This document shows positions 8,938 to 16,653 of a DNA stretch of 64,000 nt, piece by piece. Every line of letters begins with the position of its first letter. Positions within the stretch are counted from its first letter, which is position 1. The DNA lies in assembly GCA_031265765.1 (NCBI GenBank), contig JAISCE010000011.1, forward strand, positions 1 through 64,000. The letters run 5' to 3'. The notes under the pieces were generated by a model. The model was given only the letters and a program-made list of their open reading frames with translations, had not been told where the DNA came from and ran no database searches. Origin of the DNA: Azoarcus sp. (GTDB lineage Bacteria; Pseudomonadota; Gammaproteobacteria; Burkholderiales; Rhodocyclaceae). A program made the position numbers and the translations under genes.

Positions 8938-9423
8938 TCAAGACTTGTTTTGTTTGACGTCCCAGGTGCCTGTGACTACCGCGCCCATGGTGCCGTCGGC
9001 GTTCTGCTCCTTGACCTCGACCTTGATCTTGGAATAGGACAAGCTCACGGATTCTTTCACGCGCGCATCGTCGGTGGAGCCTACCGGCCCCGCATGCGTG
9101 ACCAGGACTTCTTCCAGCGTGATGTGCAGGTATTCCTGCGAACCGTCGCCCGCTTTGCAGGCGGAGACTTCGACTTTCGGAATGTGTTTGCCCGCGGCGC
9201 AGTACTGGAACAGGTTCGGGGTAGCCCTGTCGACGTAGTGGGTAAAGGACAGGGTATCGAAGCTGGCCTTGCCCACGCCGCCGCCGCCGCCGGTAAACAT
9301 CGAGGAAGACTGGGATACGCCATAGCTGAAGCCGAGCGCGTCGATCCAGCCTTTATGCTTGGAATCCTTGGATTCGCCGTTGATGCCTTCGAGTTTGACG
9401 TAAAAATCCTGGAGAGATGGCAT
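8938..9423 (-). CDS. hcp: Hcp family type VI secretion tube protein
   Basis: A 161-residue protein of the Hcp1 family, which forms the hexameric inner tube of the type VI secretion system and is also secreted. Family features are the N-terminal DFYVKLEGI, SFTHYVDRATPNLF in the middle, and the C-terminal beta strands ending GTWDVKQNK. A glycine-rich loop (TGGGGGVGK) is typical of the extended loop. The start at 9423 follows an AAAGGTAG Shine-Dalgarno sequence. No other structural type VI gene is near it, so it is a solitary hcp. A deleted type VI effector and its immunity gene lie at 43.8-44.5 kb in the same window. Confidence 0.9.
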   Translation of the reverse strand: MPSLQDFYVKLEGINGESKDSKHKGWIDALGFSYGVSQSSSMFTGGGGGVGKASFDTLSFTHYVDRATPNLFQYCAAGKHIPKVEVSACKAGDGSQEYLHITLEEVLVTHAGPVGSTDDARVKESVSLSYSKIKVEVKEQNADGTMGAVVTGTWDVKQNKS

Positions 9424-9607
9424 GTTGTATCTACCTTTTCGAGTTGGAAAAGACGTTGGAAAAACCATTCCGCTGCCATGAAACGGACATGGCAAACGAA
9501 GCGGCATGCAAAAACAGCCGTCTATTCTAATACGGCATGGCGGCTATGTGAATACAAATGTTATTGGATCGCTCTGGCCCCGATGACGTATCCGGTCGCG
9601 CGCCGTT

Positions 9608-10342
9608 TCATTTATCCGTTCTGGCTTTGCCCGCATCCAGTGCCTGTTCGAGTGCATCGGCATTGAGATAGCCGCTGGCGCGCGAGCCGTCGGCGAAAAA
9701 CAGCGTGGGCGTGCCGGTGATGCGCAGCTTCTTGCCCAGGGTCACGTTGCGGTCGATTGCGGCGCTGTCGCAATCGACCGCCGCCGGCGTTTTGTTTTCG
9801 ACGACCCAATTCACCCAAGTGGCCGCCTTGTCCTTGGCGCACCATATGTGACGCGACATGGATTCGGACTCGGGGGAAAGGATCGGATAAAGAAATGTGT
9901 AGATGGTTACATTCTTTACTTTTTGCAATTCCTGACCCAGTTTTTTGCAAAACCCGCAATGCGGGTCTTCAAACGTCGCCAATACCCTTTTGCCATTGCC
10001 GTTGACACGTTTGACGGCTTGTTCCAGGGGCAGGGATTTGAAGTCGATGGAAACGAGTTTCTCCATGCGGGCGGAGGTGATATTCTTCCGGGTTTTTGTG
10101 TCGATGATACTGCCGTCTATCAGGAAACTCACCGCTTCGTCGGTGTAATACAGATCGCCGCTGACAAGCAGGATTTCATAAAGTCCGCCCTGCTGGATGC
10201 GCGTTACCGATTCGACTATCGGTATGGGAGCCTTGATGAATGCCTCGAAGTTTTTGCGCACGGAGGCTTCGTCGGCGGATGCGGAAGCGGCGGCGAGCAG
10301 CAGGAGGCCGGTCAGGGACGGCAGGCGGAATGAAAAGGGCAT
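9608..10342 (-). CDS. dsbC: thiol:disulfide interchange protein DsbC
   Basis: A 244-residue periplasmic disulfide isomerase. A signal peptide (about 1-23, ending ASA-DE) precedes the N-terminal dimerisation domain. The thioredoxin fold carries the active site C129-G-F-C132, a second cysteine pair (C168, C191) like the structural disulfide of E. coli DsbC, and the cis-proline loop TGTPT (about 209-213). The family is kept reduced by DsbD and refolds proteins with non-consecutive disulfides. It lies 21 bases downstream of the UbiH-type gene on the same strand, so co-transcription is likely. Confidence 0.93.
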   Translation of the reverse strand: MPFSFRLPSLTGLLLLAAASASADEASVRKNFEAFIKAPIPIVESVTRIQQGGLYEILLVSGDLYYTDEAVSFLIDGSIIDTKTRKNITSARMEKLVSIDFKSLPLEQAVKRVNGNGKRVLATFEDPHCGFCKKLGQELQKVKNVTIYTFLYPILSPESESMSRHIWCAKDKAATWVNWVVENKTPAAVDCDSAAIDRNVTLGKKLRITGTPTLFFADGSRASGYLNADALEQALDAGKARTDK

Positions 10343-10363
10343 GGTGATCTCCGGACTCGATGG

Positions 10364-11566
10364 TCAGAATGGCTTCAAAAAGGGGCCAGCGGCGCCGTTC
10401 GCCGCATAGCGGGCAAGCAATCTGGCCGCCATGGGCAGGCGGGAGGTGAGGTTCAGCCCCGTGTTGCGCAGTTTTGCAACGAGAGGATTGCGGCAGGCGA
10501 ACAGGCGGGCAAGGCCATCGGTCATATATTGCAGCAGAAACGGTTCTTCGGCCCGCGCCCGTGCATAGCGGCGCAGCAGGGTGTAGTCGCCGATATCCTC
10601 CCATGGCCCGGCTGTGTTCAACAGCCCGGCAAGCGCCCGGACATCCTGGAAGCCCAGGTTGATGCCATGGCCGGATAGCGGATGTATGCCATGCGCCGCA
10701 TCGCCGGTCAGGGCCAGCCGCGGGGCCACGATGCTTTCCACTCGCATGAAGCGCAGGGGGAAGGCGGCGCGCGGCGTTTCGATGGCGAAATCGCCCAGTG
10801 CCCTGCCGCCCGCTTCCGCCGCCCGTTGGCAAAAATCGTCATCGGACAGGGCCATCAACCCGGCGGCGATATCGTCCGGCGCGGACCACGCCAGCGACAC
10901 CATGTTTCCGGGCAAGGGCAGCCAGGCCAGCACGCCGTCGGCGCGGAACCATTGGCGGGCAATTCGCCCATGAGGGTTCGCCGTGCGCAGATTGGCCACG
11001 ATGGCTTGTTGGTTGTATGAATGGCCGTGCGCGCCGATGCCCGCGGCCTGCCGCAGCCAGGAATCGTGCCCGTCCGCGCCGATGGCGAGCGCCGCCGACA
11101 GGGTAGGCCCGTCTTCCAGCGCGATTTCCACCGAGGCGTCGCGGCGCGTGAATGTTTTTGGTGTGGCGGGCGCGAATACGGTGACGTTGTGCTGACGGGT
11201 GAGGCTTTCCCACAGTTCGCGCAGCAAGGGGGCCGATTCACCGATCCAGGCCAGTTCGGCGCAGCCGCTGTCGCAGGCGTCGAAGTCGAGACGGCCATCG
11301 CCGTCGCCATGCACTTGCATGCTTTCGACCGCGCACAGGCGGCTGCGGTCGAGCCGTTCCCAGATGCCGAGCGTTTGCAAAAAGCGGGCGCTCGCCGGGG
11401 TATAGGCATAAACACGGTTGTCCCATGCCGTCGGTTTGGTCGGCCCCGAGGCGGGGATGGCGCTGTCGATCAGGGCCACCGCCAGGCGGCTCCCGCGCAG
11501 GGCCACCGCCAGCGCCGCGCCGGCCAGTCCGCCTCCGACGATAATCAGGTCGAATTTTTCACTCAT
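10364..11566 (-). CDS. UbiH/UbiF/VisC-family FAD-dependent hydroxylase (ubiquinone biosynthesis)
   Basis: About 400 residues. The N-terminal dinucleotide fold is DLIIVGGGLAGAALAVAL, the DG motif is IGADGHDSWLR, and the second FAD motif is GDAAHGIHPLSGHGINLGFQDV, the signature of the UbiH/UbiI/UbiF/UbiM group. These enzymes hydroxylate the ring during ubiquinone synthesis using O2 and NADPH. Which ring carbon is attacked cannot be told from sequence alone. The start at 11566 is preferred because the FAD motif follows at once; an in-frame ATG at 11578 is equally possible. It lies 14 bases after the cytochrome-like lipoprotein gene and 21 before dsbC, forming a three-gene unit. Confidence 0.85.
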   Translation of the reverse strand: MSEKFDLIIVGGGLAGAALAVALRGSRLAVALIDSAIPASGPTKPTAWDNRVYAYTPASARFLQTLGIWERLDRSRLCAVESMQVHGDGDGRLDFDACDSGCAELAWIGESAPLLRELWESLTRQHNVTVFAPATPKTFTRRDASVEIALEDGPTLSAALAIGADGHDSWLRQAAGIGAHGHSYNQQAIVANLRTANPHGRIARQWFRADGVLAWLPLPGNMVSLAWSAPDDIAAGLMALSDDDFCQRAAEAGGRALGDFAIETPRAAFPLRFMRVESIVAPRLALTGDAAHGIHPLSGHGINLGFQDVRALAGLLNTAGPWEDIGDYTLLRRYARARAEEPFLLQYMTDGLARLFACRNPLVAKLRNTGLNLTSRLPMAARLLARYAANGAAGPFLKPF

Positions 11567-11579
11567 CTGGACATGCATC

Positions 11580-12023
11580 TCAACGGCGGAAAGCATTGTG
11601 GCAGGATTTGCAACTGGCGCGTATTCCATCATAGGCCGCCCGCGCCGCTTCCGCGCTGCCTGCGATCAGGAGCGCATCGGTGGCCGTAAGGAAACCTTGG
11701 CGCTCGGCCTCGAATTTTTCCGGCTGGCTCCACACTTCGGGACGCGATTTGCTCGGCGGGTAATCGGTATCGGGGCCGTAGTAATGCCACGGTTCCTCGC
11801 GCGCCTTCGCCAGTGCCTCGTTCAGCGCGGCAAGGCGCCCGGCGCTGTATTGCGCTTCGTCCAGCATTCTTCCGACCGGCTCTATCGCCCGCAGCAGCGC
11901 CTTGAAGGCTTCCTGGCGATGCTTGACCGGCTGGCCGGGACGGTCGTCCTCCACTTTCGGATTGCAGGCGGTGAAGAACAATGCGGCCAGGAGAAGAAGC
12001 GGAAAAGCGGCGGGACGGGGCAT
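11580..12023 (-). CDS. cytochrome c'-like (class II) heme lipoprotein
   Basis: A 147-residue protein with a lipoprotein signal peptide (lipobox LFFTAC) and one heme c motif, CKSCH, ten residues from the C-terminus, followed by NAFR. A single C-terminal CxxCH with NxFR is typical of class II cytochromes c (c'), which form four-helix bundles, and the body is rich in helix-forming residues. It would sit in the periplasm attached to a membrane. Its partner is unknown. It is the first gene of a close minus-strand unit with the UbiH-type hydroxylase and dsbC; DsbC could assist its cysteines, which is inference. Confidence 0.72.
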   Translation of the reverse strand: MPRPAAFPLLLLAALFFTACNPKVEDDRPGQPVKHRQEAFKALLRAIEPVGRMLDEAQYSAGRLAALNEALAKAREEPWHYYGPDTDYPPSKSRPEVWSQPEKFEAERQGFLTATDALLIAGSAEAARAAYDGIRASCKSCHNAFRR

Positions 12024-12164
12024 GGCGTCGGGCAGAGAGAAAAGGGGCCGTATTATAGCTGGACGGTTTCGCCGACCCTCGCGCTTTCGCCGAGCGGCTG
12101 GCGCAGCAATTGCCCGGCTACGAGGAGAAGCCGGCAGGGAAGCTCGCCCGGCAACCGGCCATCT

Positions 12165-13280
12165 TCATTCCCACGCCAGACTTCCCCCTGTTTGATACTC
12201 CGTGATCCTCGTCTCGAAAAAGTTTTTCTCCTTTCGCAAATTGGCCTGTTCGTCCAGCCAGGGCAGCGCGGCTTCCGCGCCGGGGAAGGGTTCCGCAAGG
12301 CCAAGCTGGCGGGCGCGGCGGTTGGCGACGAAGCGGAACTGCTCCATGTGCAGGGCGGCGGAATAGCCGAGGATGGGTTCGCGCAGGACGTATCCGGCAT
12401 AGACGCTTTCCGCCGCTTCCGCTTCGCGCCACAGGTCGGCCACGGCCTCGGGGTCGAGCGTCAGGTTTTCCTCGTGCATGAGTTCCCGGATGACGCGGAT
12501 GCCGAAGGCGCAGTGCAGCACTTCGTCGCGCATGATGTACTGGAACTGCTCCGCCGTGCCTTTCATCAGCCCCCGGCGTTGCAGGGCGAAGATGGGGGAA
12601 AAGCCGTTGTAGAACCAGCAGCCCTCGAAGATGCCGGCAAAAAAGAGGTAGGAGAGCGCAAACTCGTGCAGCGTTTCCCGGTCGGTGAGATCCAGCCCCG
12701 AGCACAGCACTTTTTCCAGGCGGCGGTTGGCGAGCGCGATCTTGCCGTGGATGGCGGGCACGATCCGGTAGCGGTTGTAGATTTCTTCCTGTTCCAGATT
12801 CAGGGTTTCGATGCAATGCTGGTAGGTCCAGGTGTGCAGGGCTTCCTCGAAGACTTGGCGCGCCTGGTAGATTTGGAGTTCCGGCGCGGTCATTTTCTCC
12901 ATGACGGCCAGGCCGATATTGCGCATGGCGAGGATGTCGGAAGTGGTCAGGTAGGCAAGTACGTTCTCGAACATATGCCGTTCCGCCGGGGTGAGTTTGT
13001 GCCGGTAATCCTGCACATCCTGCGCCATGTTGATTTCCGTGGGCGCCCAGTGGTTGCGGTTGGCCGTGAGGAAGAAATCCCAGGCCCAGGGATACTTGAA
13101 AGGGGCAAGCTGGTTGATGTCGCCCTGGCCGTTGACGATGCGCTTGTCGGCGGCCTTGACCGGCGCCCGCCCGCCCGCCGCGGTCTCCGGCGCGTGCGCG
13201 GTTTCGGGAGAAAGATCGGGCGCGATCGGCGCGGGCGCGTCGTCCCAATCGTCGAAAAGAACGTTTGTCCCGGTATTCAT
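12165..13280 (-). CDS. nrdB: ribonucleoside-diphosphate reductase class Ia, beta subunit
   Basis: A 371-residue R2 protein holding the diiron-tyrosyl radical cofactor. The iron ligands and radical site are visible: E146 and H149 with the radical tyrosine Y153 in EEALHTWTYQH (spacing as E115/H118/Y122 of E. coli), a glutamate in GIFEGCWFYNGF, and a glutamate and histidine in RDEVLHCAF. The N-terminal 45 residues are a variable proline-rich tail and the C-terminus ends GGSLAWE, where R2 proteins dock on R1. The start ATG at 13280 overlaps the nrdA stop by 4 bases (ATGA), so the two are translationally coupled. Confidence 0.95.
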   Translation of the reverse strand: MNTGTNVLFDDWDDAPAPIAPDLSPETAHAPETAAGGRAPVKAADKRIVNGQGDINQLAPFKYPWAWDFFLTANRNHWAPTEINMAQDVQDYRHKLTPAERHMFENVLAYLTTSDILAMRNIGLAVMEKMTAPELQIYQARQVFEEALHTWTYQHCIETLNLEQEEIYNRYRIVPAIHGKIALANRRLEKVLCSGLDLTDRETLHEFALSYLFFAGIFEGCWFYNGFSPIFALQRRGLMKGTAEQFQYIMRDEVLHCAFGIRVIRELMHEENLTLDPEAVADLWREAEAAESVYAGYVLREPILGYSAALHMEQFRFVANRRARQLGLAEPFPGAEAALPWLDEQANLRKEKNFFETRITEYQTGGSLAWE

Positions 13281-16102
13281 TGGCAAGCCTCGCAGTCGGG
13301 ATTGTCGATGGCGCAGAAGCGCGGGGTATCGCCGGCGGCGAGTTTTTCCGCCTGGGATGCGCCCAGCGTGCGCAGGTAGTAAGTCGTCTTGAGTCCCTTG
13401 TCCCAGGCCAGTTTGTAGAGGCCGTCCAGCTTCTTGCCCGAAGGCGCGGCAAGGTAGAGGTTGAGGGACTGCGACTGGTCTATCCATTTCTGCCGGCGGG
13501 AAGCGGCTTCCACCAGCCATTCGGGGTCGATCTCGAAGGCGGTGGCGTAGCGCGCGCGGATGTCTTCCGGCACGCGGTCGATGCGGGCGAGCGAGCCGTC
13601 GAAATATTTGAGGTCGGCGGCCATCACCGTGTCCCACAGATCCAGGGCCTTGAGTTCGCGCACGAGGTGGGCATTCACAATCGTGAATTCGCCGGAGAGA
13701 TTGGATTTGACGTACAAATTCTGATAGTCCGGCTCGATGCCCTGCGAGACGCCGACGATATTCGAGATAGTGGCGGTCGGCGCGATGGCGACGCAGTTGG
13801 CATTGCGCATGCCCACCGCGCGGATGCGCGTGCGCAGAGCGTCCCAATCGAGCGTGGCGCGCCTGTCCTGCCTGACGGGGCGTCCGCGCTCCGCCTCCAG
13901 CAGGGCGATGGAATCCGGCGGCAGAATGCCTTGATCCCACAGGCTGCCCGCGAAGCTGGAATAGCGCCCCCGCTCCTCGGCAAGATCGGTGGAAGCCCAA
14001 TACGCCAGATAGCACACCGCCTCCATGGAATGGTCGGCGAACGTCACCGCTTCTTGCGATGCATGAGGCAGGCCCAGGAGATGCAGGCAATCCGCGAACC
14101 CCATGATGCCCAGGCCCACCGGTCGGTGGCGCAAATTGGCATTGCGCGCCCGGGCAATGGCGTAATAGTTGAGGTCGATCACATTGTCCAGCATCCGCAT
14201 CGCCGTACCGATGGTGCGCTTGAGCTTTTCCATATCGAGCGCGCCGTCCTTCAGGTGCGCGGGCAGGTTGACCGATCCCAGATTGCACACGGCGGTTTCT
14301 TCCGCCGAGGTATTGAGCGTGATCTCGGTGCACAAATTGGAACTATGCACTACGCCCGCATGCCGCTGGGGCGAGCGCAGATTGCAGGGATCCTTGAACG
14401 CGATCCACGGATGCCCCGTCTCGAACAGCATGGAGAGCATGCGCCGCCACAACTGCACGGCGGACACCTTGCGGAACAGCCGTATCCCGCCCTGTGCCGC
14501 CCTCTCCTCGCAGGCGACATAGGCTTCGGCAAAAGCGCGACCGTATTTCTCGTGCAGTTCCGGCGCCTCGTCGGGAGAAAACAGCGTCCATTCCCCGTTT
14601 TCCATCACCCGCTCCATGAAAAGATCGGGAATCCAGTGCGCCGTGTTCATGTCGTGGCAGCGGCGGCGCTCATCGCCGGTGTTCTTCCGCAATTCCAGGA
14701 ACTCCTCGATGTCCAGATGCCAGGTTTCCAGATACGCGCACACCGCGCCCTTGCGCTTGCCGCCCTGATTGACCGCCACCGCCGTATCGTTGACCACCTT
14801 GAGAAAAGGAATCGCGCCCTGGCTCTTGCCGTTCGTGCCCCGGATGCGGCTGCCCAGCGCGCGCACAGGCGTCCAGTCGTTGCCAAGCCCCCCCGCGAAT
14901 TTCTGCAACAGCGCGTTTTCCTTGATCGATTGGAAAATCCCGTCCAGATCGTCCGTCACCGTCGTCAGGTAGCAGGAAGAAAGCTGCGGATGCCGCGTGC
15001 CCGCGTTGAACAACGTTGGCGTGGAGCACATGAAGTCGAAACTGGAAATCAGATCGTAGAACGCGATGGCGCGGGCCTCGCGGTCGATCTCATTCAAGGC
15101 CAGCCCCATGGCGACGCGCATGAAAAACACTTGCGGCAACTCGATGCGCCGCTCTTCGATGTGCAGGAAATAACGGTCGTAAAGCGTCTGCAAGCCGAGA
15201 TAACCGAACTGCCCGTCCCGCTCGGGCCGCAGGGCCGCCGCGAGACGGGGCAGATCGAATTCGGCCAGGCGCGCGTCCAGCAGCCCGGCTTCGACGCCCA
15301 GCCCGATGAAGCGGGGAAAATATTCCCGCGTCCGCTCCGCCGCCGACTCGGGCGGAATCTCCCGCTCCAGCACTTCCCGGAAAAGCGCGAACAATTGCAG
15401 CCGGGCCGTCACCTTGTCGTAAACGGGGTCTTGCTCGACCAAGGTGCGCGCGGCAAGCGTCATGGCCGCGTGCGCCTCGGATAAAGGCATGCCGTCGTAC
15501 AAGCTCTTCAGGGTCAGATCGAACACCGTCCGCGCCGAAGCCTCCGGCCCCAGGCCGGCACAGGCGGCCTCCGCCCGCGCCAGCAGGGCCTGCGCGTCCA
15601 GCGGGCGGCGCACGCCCTCCGCGACGACGTGCAGGACGGCCGCCGCGCCGTCCTCCCCGAAACCGGCGGCGGCCTTCGCGGCGGCGGCGGCGCGCTCCTC
15701 CGCCCGGCGTTCCCGGTAGAGCACATAAGCGCGGGCCACGTCGTGCTCCCCGGCGCGCATCAAGGCCAGTTCCACCTGATCCTGGATCGTCTCGATATGC
15801 ACCACGCCCCCGGCGGGATGGCGGCGCGTCAACGCATCCACCACATTCCGGGTCAGCAGCGTCACCGCCTCGCGGATGCGGGCGGAAATCGCGCCCTGTT
15901 CACCCGCCACGGCCAGAAACGCCTTGGACAAGGCCAGCGCGATTTTCTCCGGCTGGAACGGCGCGATACCGCCATTGCGGCGGATGACCTCCAGCCCGGC
16001 CTGCGCCGTCGAAACCGTTCCGTGCCCGACCGCGCCGGACTCATGGACGCCGATGGCCTCCTGCACAGGCTGGCCGCCCGAAACCAATGAATTCTGCTGC
16101 AT
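13277..16102 (-). CDS. nrdA: ribonucleoside-diphosphate reductase class Ia, alpha subunit
   Basis: A 941-residue R1 protein that reduces ribonucleotides to deoxyribonucleotides. An ATP-cone domain for allosteric activity control occupies about residues 33-125 (VIRRNGGIAPFQPEKI). In the barrel, the redox cysteine is in SSCYLTTV, the catalytic N-x-C-x-E is NLCTEI, and the second redox cysteine is in CNLGSVNL. The C-terminal shuttle cysteines are in DCEACQ. All catalytic residues are present. It is transcribed with nrdB from a promoter about 300 bases upstream, through a long leader that holds a cobalamin riboswitch, and NrdR boxes lie beyond the promoter. Confidence 0.95.
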   Translation of the reverse strand: MQQNSLVSGGQPVQEAIGVHESGAVGHGTVSTAQAGLEVIRRNGGIAPFQPEKIALALSKAFLAVAGEQGAISARIREAVTLLTRNVVDALTRRHPAGGVVHIETIQDQVELALMRAGEHDVARAYVLYRERRAEERAAAAAKAAAGFGEDGAAAVLHVVAEGVRRPLDAQALLARAEAACAGLGPEASARTVFDLTLKSLYDGMPLSEAHAAMTLAARTLVEQDPVYDKVTARLQLFALFREVLEREIPPESAAERTREYFPRFIGLGVEAGLLDARLAEFDLPRLAAALRPERDGQFGYLGLQTLYDRYFLHIEERRIELPQVFFMRVAMGLALNEIDREARAIAFYDLISSFDFMCSTPTLFNAGTRHPQLSSCYLTTVTDDLDGIFQSIKENALLQKFAGGLGNDWTPVRALGSRIRGTNGKSQGAIPFLKVVNDTAVAVNQGGKRKGAVCAYLETWHLDIEEFLELRKNTGDERRRCHDMNTAHWIPDLFMERVMENGEWTLFSPDEAPELHEKYGRAFAEAYVACEERAAQGGIRLFRKVSAVQLWRRMLSMLFETGHPWIAFKDPCNLRSPQRHAGVVHSSNLCTEITLNTSAEETAVCNLGSVNLPAHLKDGALDMEKLKRTIGTAMRMLDNVIDLNYYAIARARNANLRHRPVGLGIMGFADCLHLLGLPHASQEAVTFADHSMEAVCYLAYWASTDLAEERGRYSSFAGSLWDQGILPPDSIALLEAERGRPVRQDRRATLDWDALRTRIRAVGMRNANCVAIAPTATISNIVGVSQGIEPDYQNLYVKSNLSGEFTIVNAHLVRELKALDLWDTVMAADLKYFDGSLARIDRVPEDIRARYATAFEIDPEWLVEAASRRQKWIDQSQSLNLYLAAPSGKKLDGLYKLAWDKGLKTTYYLRTLGASQAEKLAAGDTPRFCAIDNPDCEACQ

Positions 16103-16240
16103 CTTTCCATACTCCCCGACAATGACGGCGACGGGTTGGGGAAAACCGGAAGACGCGGGGCCGGCGTTCCGCGGGATGCGGAACAGGCGCGGCCATCATC
16201 GCCCCCGGAAGCGCCCCGCTCCATCGGACAAAAAAGAAAG

Positions 16241-16397
16241 CAACGGCAGGTCTCCTGGCTTCCGGGTCGCCGCCCGCGCCCGCCTTCCCGGAAAACATCC
16301 AGTGGCGCGATGGGGCGCGAAGCTCGCCGGCTACAGTTGCGGGGGCAGCTCCGGAATGAAGCGGCGGGTGAGCGCCGAACCGGATTCCCTTGACCGT
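16241..16397 (-). promoter_or_regulatory. cobalamin (B12) riboswitch upstream of nrdAB
   Basis: On the minus strand the leader contains the B12-box core GCTGCCCCCGCAACTGTAG (about 16331-16349), preceded by GGGAATCCGG and a GGAGC-type closing element, and followed near its 3' end by GCCAGGAGACCTGCC. This order and wording is the cobalamin aptamer consensus. It lies about 140 bases upstream of the nrdA start and directly after the predicted transcription start. When B12 is abundant such an aptamer normally lowers expression, which would switch off the oxygen-dependent class Ia reductase. Limits are approximate. Confidence 0.88.
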
Positions 16398-16408
16398 CAC
16401 GAAGCGCA

Positions 16409-16438
16409 AGTCTAGGACCGCAAGATAGCGGCTGTCAA
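16409..16438 (-). promoter_or_regulatory. sigma-70 promoter for nrdAB
   Basis: On the minus strand a perfect -35 TTGACA (16433-16438) and a -10 TAGACT (16409-16414) are separated by 18 bases. The predicted start near 16402 is just ahead of the cobalamin riboswitch, so the whole aptamer would be in the nrdAB leader. Confidence 0.65.
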
Positions 16439-16445
16439 GGGTGTT

Positions 16446-16461
16446 GCACAATATGCGGTAT
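16446..16461 (-). promoter_or_regulatory. NrdR box 2 (weaker)
   Basis: GCACAATATGCGGTAT matches the NrdR-box consensus (ACACWATATATWGTGT) at about 10 of 16 positions. Its weight comes from its position exactly 31 bases from a near-perfect box at 16477-16492: NrdR boxes usually occur as pairs about three helical turns apart. It ends 8 bases upstream of the -35 element of the nrdAB promoter. Confidence 0.55.
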
Positions 16462-16476
16462 GTGGGTAGAGGAAAG

Positions 16477-16492
16477 GTACAATATATAGTGT
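16477..16492 (-). promoter_or_regulatory. NrdR box 1
   Basis: GTACAATATATAGTGT matches 14 of 16 positions of the NrdR-box consensus and is nearly palindromic. NrdR is the Zn-ribbon/ATP-cone repressor of ribonucleotide reductase genes. Together with the box at 16446-16461 it forms a pair on one face of the helix upstream of the nrdAB promoter. Confidence 0.75.
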
Positions 16493-16653
16493 GTTGCTTG
16501 GCGTGCCCTCGGCGATGGCGCGGCTGTCCCGGTGGAACGCGAATTCGTCGAGCGGGACATTTGCCGAAAAGCCGCGCGCCGTGCACATCTTGGCGTCCGT
16601 TTTTAGGGGGCAGGCTCAGTATCGGGGCGGGGGGCCGGCGCGTTCGCCGCTTT

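Noticed and set aside
12059..12205. A plus-strand frame reading like a protein C-terminus (FADPRAFAERLAQQLPG, then ARQPAIFIPTPDFPL) opposite the nrdB 3' end
   Set aside because: It begins at a stop codon with no start, and its last third overlaps the conserved nrdB end in antisense. It could be a fragment of a lost gene but I cannot name a family, so I do not list it.
16412..16588. A 58-codon minus-strand frame upstream of nrdA
   Set aside because: It runs through the NrdR boxes and the -35/-10 elements, has no ribosome-binding site and no similarity.
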